Below are positions 11,613 to 22,708 of a stretch of DNA of 64,000 nucleotides, piece after piece. The notes beneath the pieces were generated by a model. That model ran no database searches. It was not told the DNA's origin and saw only the letters and a list, made by a program, of their open reading frames with translations. Numbering within the stretch: the first letter of the stretch is position 1; every line of letters begins with the position of its first letter. A program made the position numbers and the translations under genes. Origin of the DNA: Perilla frutescens (Eukaryota > Streptophyta > Magnoliopsida > Lamiales > Lamiaceae); contig BRKX01000018.1 in assembly GCA_026008535.1 (NCBI GenBank), positions 45,129,588-45,193,587 of the forward strand, given 5' to 3'.

Positions 11613-13609
11613 TATAGGGTATCAGGTCCTGCCGGAAGGTTCTGTTGATTTTGTATACTAGAAGACTTGTCTTTGTATATTTTTCTGATGATATGAAATG
11701 AAAGTTATTGCAGTCACTGTTTGCATTTAGATTATGTTCTGTAATTGTTCTATGCAATGTTCCATATACTTACATTGTAGATGATATGGTGTGGGGAGTC
11801 ACACGGTAAGATCATATCATTAGAACCTTGTATTGTATTAAAGAGCTCACGGCTTAGATGGTCCTGAACACACCATCGGTACACCGTAGAATAATCTGAT
11901 AAGTTAGTTTATCTTGACTAACTGATTATTCTAGTACACTTATTGTGTATTGAGGAGGATCACGATAGGATACTATTCTCTGTCTCTGACCCAGTTACTG
12001 AGAGAATAAAGATCCACAGAGTTCGGGTTCTGAACTCATGTGATATTGGCGAGCATATGTGTGCGTTGTTTATTACTTTGATTTATCAATGGGTGAGATC
12101 TTTTCGTAGACCGAATTCGATATCTTGGGTAATAACAATGTATATATGATGTCTCGAGCAGTGTGCATGAGCACCGTGTCCTGGTACGCCAGGTTGATGA
12201 TGTTCTCTTGAGGAAACACAAGTTCATGTTGAAACCCTGCAGGTGGAATTTATTACGTACATGAATAAAGCTTGTGTGGTACTACTCAAGGTTTTAGATG
12301 TTAATTAATTATAGCTGTCAGAGGCTTACATAATTAATTAATGAACATTATATCTTAAACACGGGGAATGGCTGGACTAAAGGAGAAAGCATATTCGCAA
12401 ATATGTATTAAATTGGTAGGTCAGTTTTACTTCTTTAGTGGAATAAAAGTAAAACTTAATTTATTTAATTATATCCTAAGTTTATTGGATATTAGATATT
12501 AAATAAATTAGTGGGCCAATTTAATATTCTTCTAGATCCCTGTTGTAGCCCAATATGACTGAAAGTGGACTGATATAGAACTTGAGATAGAGGCCCAGCC
12601 CAGTAGGGCTGGAACATGAAATTTTCGCCCCTCCATATTTATAAGAGGAGGGGGCACGAAAATTTAAGGATATTAATCATAAAAAATCAGCCCCTCTTAG
12701 TCTCTCAAAGTTATCCACAGATTTCACAATTCTATCTAGTAGATTTCAGCCCACTCTGAATCTAGATACAGTCCGGGAATACAACAGAAGATCTTGGAGT
12801 GGAATTGTGCAGTGGCCGTGTGTGACATAAGTGGTGTCATTATCATTGTTCATTCAACAACAAGATTAGATCTATAATCTTGTCCTCAGACCGTCTGTCG
12901 ATTAGTAAGTAGATTCGTTTTCTATGTCTTCCGCTTTATTAGAATCGAATCTGTTTTACATGCTTTTTGATTAGACTGTGATAAACATGCATGTTACATA
13001 AAATTATGATTTGCATGAACATGGATTAATGAACAACCAAATAGATCCCGCGGTGGTTTAATTCGAAAAAACCCCAACAGGTTCACCTCTTGCTTTCCGT
13101 CACCGGTAGTCGGTCCATACGTCCCTCAAGGAATAGGAAATCGATTGAAACACAGCAAGGCTCAGGGTAACCTAAAACTCGATAGACTCCTTCAAACAGT
13201 GACCAAGTACACACTGAAGACCTCAAGGTAGAGATAGCGACCCAAACTCACACAGACAACTCCACCTCGCACAAAACCCACGACTAATCCGCCGCAAGAC
13301 CCAGGATACTCGCACGAAGAGACTCCGGAGGGAATCTAGACGAACTGGGACGGCAGGAGAGTATGAGCACAGAGCTCCGACCACTTAGCTTGTTCTAGGG
13401 CTCGCAAGAAGTGAAGAAGAAGAAGAACATAGAGTGAAAGATGTAAGGGATGAATGAACAGTGAAGCCCCAGGCTTCTTTTAATGAAGCAAAAAGGGCAT
13501 CGAGGGGTCGCCTTGGGAATACAGTAATAGGCGGTCAAGATGGGTCACCATAAATGAGAGAAATGGACCAGGTAATTGGGCTTCAACAGATCGGCCAAAT
13601 TACACAACA
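11613..13609 (-). repeat. 5' LTR of the copia element, split by a nested insertion
   Basis: Positions 11613-11642 and 13085-13609 together correspond to the LTR at 8494-9014. This copy has about 33 bp extra near 13480-13515, lying just before the shared ATACAGTAAT segment. Its inner end reads TATAGGG where the other LTR reads TGTAGGG. The segment between is the inserted solo LTR. Confidence 0.82.
11638..13084. mobile_element. Nested solo LTR (1,437 bp) with perfect 5-bp target duplication
   Basis: The insert runs from 11643 to 13079, starts TGTTG, ends CAACA and is flanked by the perfect 5-bp repeat GGTTC (11638-11642 and 13080-13084). Five-bp duplications with TG...CA ends define LTR retroelement insertion. 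I see no internal coding region, primer site or second LTR, so it is most simply a solo LTR left by LTR-LTR recombination. A TATA-like ATATTTATAAGAGG occurs near 12634 in plus orientation. The family is not recognised. Confidence 0.85.
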
Positions 13610-13621
13610 ACAACAACAACA

Positions 13622-13659
<38 letters not shown>

Positions 13660-13660
13660 A
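13600..13660. repeat. (CAA)n/(TTA)n microsatellite
   Basis: A short CAA run passes directly into about a dozen TTA/ATT units, immediately right of the copia LTR. Its expansion may have erased the element's target duplication. Confidence 0.85.
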
Positions 13661-16600
13661 AGAAACATAGAGATCAATCAAGTTTATTACCCGCAGGCCC
13701 ATTAATCCCTTTTCTTTTCACACAAAATAAATAATGATGTCAAGGATTTTAAAATCTAATTAAGCCCATACGCCTAGTCCCTTTAATTTTTTAAAAAACA
13801 TGATAATGATTTACAAATTAACCCAATCTTAAGCAACCAAGATCGAAACATTTTTTCTTTTCAACAACACAAATATTCCGAAAATTTTCATTTTTTTTAA
13901 TTTAATGGTCTCAACAATTTTTTTTTTCTTTCTGAATATTTTTTTTTTTAAACTTTGCTTTTTAAAAATTATTTATATATCTGAGTAAAAAAAATCATAT
14001 CTCATATAATTAGTAACAACAATTTCCTTTCACATTCTAGACAATAGAGTAGTGAAAAAATTACATATTGTTTTATCTTAATAAATTAGGACTGCCAATT
14101 TCCAATAAAGTATAATACTAAACAAATTTGAATTAATTTTTTTTAATTTAGTCCATATTTAACAGTATAACTTTGGATATTATATTTCCATTACCTGTGA
14201 TCCATTATTTAAATTTATTTTCTTAATATTTTTCACAAAAATTAGCTTGATTTAGTTTGGCTTCGATGGTCAAAATATAATATGATAAGGTGTAAGTACA
14301 TTCCTAAAAATGGTTTTAGTGCATTTATTTTTGTATATTTTTTTTTTGAAAACCTTCAAATGACCTCATTATTTCAATCTTCTTCGAGCTATTTTTATAT
14401 AAGTAATTTTTAATTTCTTTGCTCTTATATACTTAATTTTACCGATAAATTGGTCGTAGTAACTACAAAAGACTAATGTAATATATCCAATAAAAATACA
14501 ATATTAAAAAAGAAAATTTGAAACAACAAAAATCAAAATGCAACACGCGAAAATTGAAAACTGAAAAAACAAATAGCGGGAGGCTAGACACCATTACGCG
14601 ATGCACATTTTCTCTTCTCCTATTTTTTTGCCTTAGATTATTGATTTCATGTATAAAGATTCTTCGATTATCCTAGTAATTCTGTTATTCCATTAAAAAA
14701 GGTTCAATTGATTTTTGTTTTTTGATGTGTTTGAGAATTTCTATATGCCTTGCTCTCCATTAGGTTCTTGGGCTTTAATTAGATGTCGTGTTCTGTAATT
14801 TTTTGGAGGAATAATCATATTATGGCTTGAAGGATATTTTAATTAGACAAATACTTGCATGCACAAAGTGCATATAAGGTTTATTTTAGACGACCGGGTC
14901 AAATTCACGGTTCAACCCGTTTTGATCCGGGTCAACGCGGGTCAACCCGCAAAAAGATCCGGTAAAATCAGTATCAACAGTAACATTAAAAAGTATCACT
15001 TAAAATTCAAAAAGTATCACTTGTATCATTAAATAGTAAAGGGTCTGCCACTTAGTTTAGGGGTTTTTGTGGGTGTTTTAGGATTTTTTTTTTGAGCTTT
15101 TAGGGGGTTTATTTTGTGTTTTTTAAGATTTTTTGGGAGGTTTTTTTAAGATTTTATTTTTTATTTTTTTAGGATTTATTAATTTCATTTTAGGGTATAA
15201 ATTTATATTTATTTCAAACAAATTATATCAATTCACTTTAATTTTAGGGTTCACTACTTTTATTTTATGGTATAAATTTTGTTGGGAAAATAAAAAAAAC
15301 AAAGAAAATCGCCAATTTTTTTTTAAAAAAATTGCCAAAAAAAAAAAAAACATAGACGGATGCGTGACGCCCACGCCGTCTGATATAGACGCACATACGC
15401 ACATTGTGCACACAAGAGTTCCTCTTCTAATTAAGATTATATTCAGAATTAATGGTAGGATTATGAGTTGGGCCATGTTTATGTGGTTATATTTTAATTT
15501 TGTTATTCCATTAAAAGAGGTTCAATTGATTTGGACTCTCAAACTCGAAACGTCTCCACATAATGTGAACGCACGGTCGATATTCATTAGAATTTCGAAG
15601 ACAGATTGAATGAAACCGAGTTGGGCTGGCTACATTTGGCAGGTGCCTTGAAGAATCATATAATTCACAAATCTTAACTCGTAAGGTTTTTATTGCATTT
15701 ATGAAACACGTTATGAAATGCTTTTTCTGTATTAGGATATATCCAAAGATTTTCTTTCATGATGAAAATTCTCCCAATTTCTGCTAATTCTTTTTGGAGT
15801 TCAGATTCTTGATTAAGATTATATGACACTAACAACACAACCGAAGTTAAAATGAAGTGATCGTACAAACGATTTGAGATCCTCTAGTTCACATTCTATG
15901 TCTCAATCTTCTGTATCACTATCAAATTTACTATTATAATAATGTTTATATTATAAAAATGGAAAATACCATATTATATTATAAATATTAACAAATTTTC
16001 AACTCTATTACAACATTCAAGAATTTATAATTTAACATCCATCATTTTCATTTATTTTCAATTCTATCCCGAACCTAATTTACCACAACAATTTATAATC
16101 TATTACGGGGCTCGCCGGAAGAAGAAAACTCTGCGAATTGAAATATTTTTTAATTTTCTTAGTCAACTAAAAAATGACAACTTTGCGCTAGTTTGGATGT
16201 TTAAGTTACCGAAAATTAGATTGCAGGATAGAGCTGGAATAAATGAAAATCTTGGTATTGAATTATAATTTTTTGAAGGTTGTGATAGAAGTGAAAATTT
16301 GTTAACAGTTTGGGATATAATATGGTATTTAATTCTTATAAAATAAAAATAACCAATCTTAATTGATATTTAGTCTTAATTGATGTTTAAAATTTTAAAA
16401 GATTGTACAATACACTCTAATAATAATTTCTCTCTCCATTTTATTTTGTTTGTTGTTTCATTTTTTTTTATCTAGAATATTAACAATTAATTTTATGGAT
16501 TAATATATTCATCCCTCATATATGACATACAATCTTATTCACTTATATTTTTCTAAACTAGTGTTTTGGATAAGGTTCAAATTTGGAAAGAGAGTGTGAA

Positions 16601-16685
16601 AATTATATAAAACAACAAATATTTTGACACAAAATAAAAAGTTAATTCAATCAAAACGAAACGGATGTATAATTGTTAACTTATC
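13661..16685. other. AT-rich intergenic DNA
   Basis: No gene is supported. A direct repeat of about 33 bp (TGTTATTCCATTAAAA then GGTTCAATTGATTT) occurs at 14683-14715 and 15501-15532, bracketing about 0.8 kb. The open frames at 15133-15609 (plus) and 15228-15476 (minus) are low-complexity and dominated by poly-T or poly-A. Confidence 0.5.
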
Positions 16686-17913
16686 TTAGGTTCGAATATG
16701 AAAGGATATGACTATAGGCGTGTAGTATGTGTAAGGAATGTGAAGAATGGCTTTGGGAAGATAGTTTATGATAGGGATTTGAATAATGATAAACACGTGA
16801 AAATCATTATAAGACCAAACCCGGAGCTGTAACTAAGAGTTGAAGATTGAGTTAAATGCAGCCATGATATTGTTACAATTGAAGAAGAAGATCAAAGCTT
16901 GAAGAACAATACATGCTAATCACGTATGCATGAAGATCGAGATAAAAGGAAGATCAATGTGCATGGTGAGTTTGGGAAGCTCAAGATCGGACCTTGTACT
17001 ATTTCCAAACCGTGGTTCGAAGTTAGAAGCTTAATACCCGTCCAGAAGACTATTTCACGTTAGGCGTGATCACGCCTAAGCCGAAATTTGCTGACGAGCA
17101 TGAAGAATAATTAAATCATGATGAGCCGATTTTATCATCTTTATTTTCGGTCATGATTAATTATTTGGAGTCCAATTTGAAGGTCCAAAGTTGTTGGGTT
17201 ATTTTATCCATTAGATATATTTTTTATTATTTTATTTTTGGTCTTTTTGGAACTACCTTAAATAGAGTTCTAATTAAGGTAGGAATCCTAGTTAGATTAG
17301 GATAGCTTTTTATTTTCGATTTCTTTTAGGATTTATCTTAGATTTTCGTCCATCCCTCTACTATAAATAAGGGATCATTGTTACATTGATATTTAGACCA
17401 TATTTGATTAAGAAGAATTTACCTTTCAATATTGTCTCAACCCAAGATCCTCTTTTTGTTTATTTTCAGCCGAAAATACACACTCTTAGAAGCTTGCAAC
17501 TTTTAAGTTTATCTTTAAATCTTGTTCTAATTATCTTATGGAGTTAGGGTCGGATTTGCAATCGAAGAGAAATCAAGTAGTAATTCTTTTTGTGTATCTT
17601 TTTACACTTGGAGCTTTGCCCCGATTTCAATTCATTCTATCTTCATCAACATCGCTAATCATTACCGACGTCATCCATCTTCCATACAACGTCCATATCA
17701 TTCCAATATAATCCCAAGTCAGATCGAGTGCCATACATCCAGTTTCCAAGCCGTTCAAGCCATCGCAAGTTATATGTGCTCCGTTCAGCCCGAACAACAA
17801 CTATACCGTAAGTACTTCAAATCCCTATCATAACCTATCTTCTCAAAGCCATTCTTCACATTCCTTACACATACTACACGCCCATAACCATATCCTTTCA
17901 TATTCGAACCTAA
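16686..17913. mobile_element. Long terminal-inverted-repeat element, about 1.2 kb
   Basis: The ends 16686-16782 and 17816-17913 are inverted copies of each other over about 97 bp with only a handful of differences, beginning TTAGGTTCGAATATGAAAGG. The interior of about 1.03 kb is non-coding and includes a TATA-like TATAAATAAGGG near 17362. Long TIRs suggest a Mutator-like or foldback element. I could not find a matching target duplication, so the class is uncertain. The right end lies only 65 bp from the ferredoxin open frame. Confidence 0.7.
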
Positions 17914-17978
17914 ACAACCCCCTTGTCATTCTATTTAGTTGTGTTTAGTCATATATTTCACCTATTCATAGAGTCGGA

Positions 17979-18437
17979 TTGAAGCCCTTCATTCACCTGA
18001 CGTGTTTCGATCCAAAAGTCTTCCGCGCGTTTTTTCTCTCGGTATTGATCATCATATCGGGATCATATCAATTAGGGTCAGTGAAGAGTCTTTCAAGCAT
18101 GTTCGGATTGAGAAGGTTCCCTTGTTTCAAAACACACGCAATGGCAGTGTACAAAGTGAAGTTGATAACTCAGGAGGGTGAGCAGGAAATCGAGGCCCCC
18201 AATGACCAATACATGCTGGATTTAGCAGAAGGAACAGGGATTGAGCTACCTTACTCATGCAGGGCTGGCACGTGCTCTACCTATGCTGGTAAGCTTGCCT
18301 CCGGTTCAGTCAACCAATCAGAGGGCTCCTTCCTAGATGACGAGATGATGGAGAATGGCTATGTCCTCACCTGCGTTTCCTATCCCAAATCAGATTGTGT
18401 TGTTTATACACACAAGGAAGAGGATATCCATCCATAG
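17979..18437 (+). CDS. Root-type (heterotrophic) [2Fe-2S] ferredoxin with a missing cluster cysteine; possibly a decaying copy
   Basis: Plastid ferredoxins carry single electrons to or from FNR, nitrite reductase and other partners. Residues 55-152 (MAVYKVKLITQEGEQEIEAP onward) are a full plant ferredoxin fold, ending VLTCVSYPKSDCVVYTHKEEDIHP. The stretch LGSVKSLSSMFGL at 32-44 resembles the distal transit peptide of root-type ferredoxins. Residues 1-31 look unlike a normal transit peptide start, so the true 5' end may be lost or lie upstream. The cluster ligands should be C94, C99, C102 and C132, but residue 102 is tyrosine (codon TAT at 18282-18284, one transition from TGT), giving CRAGTCSTY. 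With that residue lost, normal cluster binding is unlikely. The frame is otherwise intact over 152 codons, so this could be a young pseudogene, a sequencing error or a variant protein. A long-TIR element lies directly upstream. Confidence 0.75.
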   Translation: MKPFIHLTCFDPKVFRAFFLSVLIIISGSYQLGSVKSLSSMFGLRRFPCFKTHAMAVYKVKLITQEGEQEIEAPNDQYMLDLAEGTGIELPYSCRAGTCSTYAGKLASGSVNQSEGSFLDDEMMENGYVLTCVSYPKSDCVVYTHKEEDIHP

Positions 18438-18719
18438 CTTACTCATATCAGCTTTCAAATTGCATGTGTGTACTACTTACTACTCACATAATTTGCTACA
18501 TCATTTCTACTCATCTATATTATATGTATTATGTAGTGTTTTCATTTTGTGTCTAATGTTTTCTCTACTAACTAACTTTTTATGGTAATCTGATGATGTA
18601 CTAACTCAAATTGGTTAGTATGAAGATAGTATGAGCAAGTTATGTCATAAGCATTGATCTATGATAAACCCTTGTTTTTCAATGGTTTACATGCATTTTC
18701 AAGTCTATTTGGATAGTAG

Positions 18720-19973
18720 TTGATGAGCATTGCATGTATGAATTAACAAGTTTCGCATAGTTCTCTATATTTTGTGCAGTGTCACGTATTTGCTCATTTT
18801 GAAGGGATTTAGTGCCAAATATTGTATGAGATAAATTTGAGCTTGAAAGTGCCTACAAAGATAGAGGATCGAGTGAGGAGCGCGCTGCAACTTGAATCGA
18901 TTCAATCGGATGAGAAACGAGTGAGAACGGAGCAAAACGGTGAAGAGTGTCGGGCGGCAGAAGTTGGCGCACGGCCCGTGCACTAGAATCACCTTGTTGC
19001 ACGGCCCGTGCACTATGAGGCGGTTTGTGGTGGATTTTCAACTCTTTCCTTATTCGACTCCAACGTCTATCGAAACTCGACCCAACTATTTAAGGCTTCT
19101 TTGAGCACAAAAATTAGACAACTTTTACCCTATAGAGAGATCAGAGACATCCCGGAGAAGACAAAGAAGAGGCTACAGAGAGATTGAAGAAGCACATCAT
19201 AGACTAAGTTTATTTTATGCTTTATTCAATTAGAACTATCATGTTAAATGCTTTTGTTTATTTATTTCCTTTGGATTTTGAATACAACATGAGTAGCTAA
19301 ATTCCTTGAGATCCTAGGGTTGTTGGATGTTGATGGATTCATGATTTGACGTAATTTATTGTTCCGTTCTATATCTTATTTATGCATCCTTGTTTATTGT
19401 TATTTTTTGTGAATGAATTGATTAGCATTTACAATTGTGTAGTTAATTTATTATTCACTCGAGAGAGGTTAATAAGTTAATGGATTAGGATTGCATATCT
19501 ACTAGGTCGAGAGATTGGTAGGTATCGTGAGGAGAATAAATCTGAGGTGCTAATTGGAGTTAGATAATAATTCGAGATCGAGAGATAAGAATTAGAATCT
19601 AATCTACTTTCATAACTTACTCGAGAGAGAGGCTGTGATTAATTTAGTGATTCTCCTACAAGATTTAGAATTAGATTGGTTTGATAAATTATCTGAGATT
19701 CGAAAAATCCATTTAGTATCAACACCCTAGGATCTGTTTCTACTATCTGTTTATCCAATTTGTTTGCTTGATCTATTTATTTTATTTTCAATATTTTTGT
19801 TAATTAAATCAAACTTTTAATTTGGTTCTCTAGATAAAGTGAAACAACATAATTGAGTAATTAGCTGCTTTGCATTGCCAGTCTCTGTGGATACGACCTT
19901 GCTCACTAATATTTTGCTACATTTACCTCGTACACTTGCGAGTAGTATTTTTAGTGAAATAAAATACCGATCA
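18720..19973 (+). repeat. 5' LTR of an Athila-like Ty3/gypsy element (left edge approximate)
   Basis: The right edge is firm: the block ends ...ACCGATCA at 19973, six nucleotides before a gypsy primer-binding site. The left edge is a guess, since no second LTR is present for comparison. The LTR contains two copies of GCACGGCCCGTGCACTA (from 18969 and 18999), separated by about 14 bp. Confidence 0.6.
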
Positions 19974-19978
19974 AGTTT

Positions 19979-19997
19979 TTGGCACCGTTGTCGGGGA
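19979..19997 (+). other. Gypsy primer-binding site (tRNA-Asp type)
   Basis: TTGGCACCGTTGTCGGGGA lies just inside the LTR end. This class of site is typical of plant Athila/Tat gypsy elements. Confidence 0.75.
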
Positions 19998-20146
19998 CTG
20001 GTGTAATTGACAGCTAATATTTGATTTAATTGTTTAGCTTTAATTTAGAGTGTATTTTATTTTATTCCAAGTATTTTTATTTTTATCTGTTTATTTTAAT
20101 TCTCTTTGCTGTGTTTTGGTTTTCTCTAGTGTTTGGCAGGTAGTGC

Positions 20147-21235
20147 ATGAATTTGAGGTCTAGATGTGCAATTGACTTAGTACCACTAGACCCTGAGATC
20201 GAGGCTTCTGCAAGACACAGAAATGTAGAGAGAATCAGAGTTGAGAGGATGGAAACCACTAGAGAAGAGGAGATGGTTGCTATGCGCCAAGAGATGGAGG
20301 TGCTAAAGGCATTACTGCAGCAACAACAGTAGCAAGAACAGCCTGCTACCGCACCACCAATCCGACAGGCTTTGGAGCCTGAGGCTACTGGACACTATGG
20401 TGGACTGAAGATGCCGGCTATCAAAGCTAACAACTTTGAGTTGAAGTCGGGACTCATTCTGATAGTGTAGCAGAATCAGTTTGGGGGCGGCACACTGGAG
20501 GATCTGGCGCAATTTCTTGAAGTCTGTGGGACTGTCAAGATGAATGGAGTTGGAACAGATACTATCCGGCTCTACCTTTTCTCGTTCTCTCTGTGAGATA
20601 AGGTAAAATTATGGTACCATTCTTTGGATGTTGATTCAGTTAAGACGTGGGAGGAACTATGCAAGAAATTCTTAGCCAAGTACTGTCCTCCAAGCAAGAC
20701 TCTAAGAATGAAGAACGAGATCACTCAGTTTTGGCAATTCGATCAAGAAGCTTTGTATGAAACTTGGGAGAGGTTCAGAGACCTCATCAGAAAGTGCCCA
20801 CGACATGGGTTTGGAGCAGATCAGCAGGTTTGCTACTTTTACAATGGTTTGATGGAGCACACTAGAGACCGGATTGATGCAGCTGCAGGAGGAGCTCTGT
20901 TGGAGTTGTCCGCAGAGGAAGCTATGGAGTTGTTGGAGAGGATGGCTGCAAACAGTGCTCAGTGGCCATCTCAGAGGAATTCAATCCGAAGAGTGGCCGA
21001 GGTCTCAGCTTCAGATGATTTGAAAGAGTTGACAGCTCAGATCTCTACTATGGCTAAGACAATCACCCTGTTGATGAAGAATAATCCATTATTACCTGAT
21101 ACTACTCCAGATCGTGTTGCTCCAGTCAACGACAGTCCCGAAGATGTCAATTACCTGCAAGGTCACAGCTACAACAATAATTTCAGACATAATCAAGGTG
21201 GTAATCAGTATGGACAACGGGATGACCATAATTAA
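20147..21235 (+). pseudogene. Athila-like gag with three in-frame stops
   Basis: A single reading frame runs from MNLRSRCAIDLVPLDPEIEA to the stop at 21233-21235. Internal stops occur at 20330 (TAG), 20468 (TAG) and 20594 (TGA), with no frameshift. The central part carries the retrotransposon gag domain: LWYHSLDVDSVKTWEELCKK, FLAKYCPPSKTLRMKNEI, FQF-like FDQEALYETWERFRDLIRKC and GLMEHTRDRIDAAAGGALL. Each stop is one C-to-T change away from the residue expected in the family (Q, Q, R), which suggests decay by deamination of methylated cytosine rather than rearrangement. The C-terminal zinc knuckle and polymerase are missing. Confidence 0.82.
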
Positions 21236-22249
21236 ACTTAAACCATAATTACGGATGACCGATTTAATTGGCTACTAATTAATCTCGGACTACTAAATAT
21301 GTGCACCTACCTAGCAGAGCTAAAATAATTAACAACTTTAAACACAGAGAATCACAAATGCATGCAATTAATTAAAGCAAAAGGAATATTTAGATCTCAC
21401 AGAATAATTATGTCAAGGCTTCGTTAATCTTCACCGGAATAAAACGTGCTTAGCTCGAATTCATAATTGGATTAGCACTTTAGAAATTAATTAAAAAGAA
21501 GAACGATGAAGAAAGAATAAAATTGAATAATAGTTGCAGAACCGTTTCTGGCGTTTTAGCGTTCAGTCTGTGAATTATGGATACTGGAATAGATAGAGTC
21601 CTACTCTATCTAGAAGTCTTTTAATACAAATCTATAATTAATTAAAAAAATCATAATCCTAATCTAACTAGGAAAATAATAAAAACAGAGTCCAACAGTA
21701 ATAAAAAAAATGGCATAATTTTCATCCAGGCCCACAACTGGTGCAGATCCATTATCTCCGGCCCAATACTCGCATAATCCATCAGTCAGTATGCCTATAC
21801 TGACTGCCTTCCAGACTCTCCAGCTTTTCTTCAATCAAATTGCATCCAAACCCTCTAAAATAATGTCATTATCTCCACTTCCATGTCAACCACCTGAAAT
21901 TAACCACAAGACACGAATTCTTCCACAAAACTTGATCAGGGGGTGAGTAACACTACAAAAATATACCAAATTCAACCCAAAATATATACAAAATAACAAC
22001 CTAATCACAAGCCAAGGGAGGACCCGCGACCCGGTCGTGACTGCAACATCACAACTGAGTAAGAGCATGCCGACTGCAACATCGTGATAGGGAGAATGTG
22101 CGAAGGAAGGAAATTCACAACCTGGTCGTGAATTGGGTAAAGGCTCACGAATTTTCAGCCATGTCATGACACGTGGCGACAGGTGGATTCACAACCTGAT
22201 TCACGGGCACTCTGGTCATGAATTTGGTCGCGAACACGGCGGGCTTTTC
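21236..22249. other. Intergenic, probably retroelement-derived, no gene
   Basis: Only short frames without recognisable domains are present. GC content is slightly higher around 22000-22230. The stretch lies between the truncated Athila-like gag and the minus-strand gypsy gag relic. Confidence 0.4.
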
Positions 22250-22655
22250 TGAGTTTCTACCCTATTTTGGGCTTTTTCTTAACTTGGTATAAAAGGGTTT
22301 TCAATGGATGAATATTGGACACAACTTATCAACCCAAAAAGTTGCCACCATGGGTTTGCTGTAGATTTTTTAGTATGAAATTTTTGAGTTAATCAACTTG
22401 TATTGAGCCATCAGACGATACTTTAATTTCTTTGGTTGTAGATTTTTCACTTTTGTTGGCTACAACTTTGCAGATATCTCAGCTTCATTATCTTCATTTG
22501 CTTGCTCGCAACAAGTATCAACAATCATTTCTTTTTTCAGCTTCACGATTTGAGCATCTCATTCTTGTATTCGCTTGGCAAGTCCTTCGGCAAGATTCGT
22601 TAAATTTGCAATTTACTCTTCCAGAATTGTAGACATCTTGATGCTTGAGAAAGTT
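22250..22655 (-). pseudogene. N-terminal gag relic of a Ty3/gypsy element
   Basis: Reading the minus strand from about 22636, the frame gives MSTILEE, a stop, IANLTNLAEGLAKRIQE, a stop, DAQIVKLKKEMIVD, then after a shift TKEIKVSSDGSIQVD, a stop, and LKNFILKNLQ. This order resembles the coiled-coil start of a common plant gypsy polyprotein. It lies 3' of the primer-like site and LTR described next. Stops and shifts show it is dead. Confidence 0.55.
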
Positions 22656-22684
22656 GGTGAAGAGAAGAGATGAGAGGTAGAGAT

Positions 22685-22703
22685 GGTCCCACTGAGCGTG
22701 CCA
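22685..22703 (-). other. Candidate gypsy primer-binding site
   Basis: On the minus strand TGGCACGCTCAGTGGGACC lies about 5 nt from the LTR edge at 22709. It is placed like a primer site and reads as a TGGCACGCC-type site. This is inferred from position and not matched to a tRNA. Confidence 0.5.
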
Positions 22704-22708
22704 AAATT

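Larger units (their letters stand above)
8494..13609 (-). mobile_element. Degenerate Ty1/copia retrotransposon lacking reverse transcriptase, with a nested solo LTR
   Basis: On the minus strand the order is 5' LTR (13609-13085 and 11642-11613), primer-binding site TGGTATTAGAGCC (11611-11599, tRNA-iMet type), gag (11083-10190), protease/GAG-pre-integrase (about 10189-9922), part of integrase (9362-9150), polypurine tract and 3' LTR (9014-8494). Reverse transcriptase and RNase H, about 2 kb in a complete element, are absent between the integrase core and the polypurine tract. The element therefore depended on others or is dead. I found no clean target duplication; the right flank is a CAA/TTA microsatellite. 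Confidence 0.85.
18720..21235 (+). mobile_element. Truncated Athila-like gypsy retrotransposon (5' LTR, primer site, gag)
   Basis: The order is LTR, primer-binding site TTGGCACCGTTGTCGGGGA at 19979-19997 (the Athila-type site usually reads TTGGCGCCGTTG), then gag from 20147. Homology to gag stops at 21234 and no pol or 3' LTR follows, so everything downstream was deleted. Confidence 0.78.

Noticed and set aside
15133..15609. 158-codon plus-strand open frame
   Set aside because: Composition is dominated by F, I, K and N from poly-T and poly-A tracts, with no recognisable domain and no homologous partner in the window.
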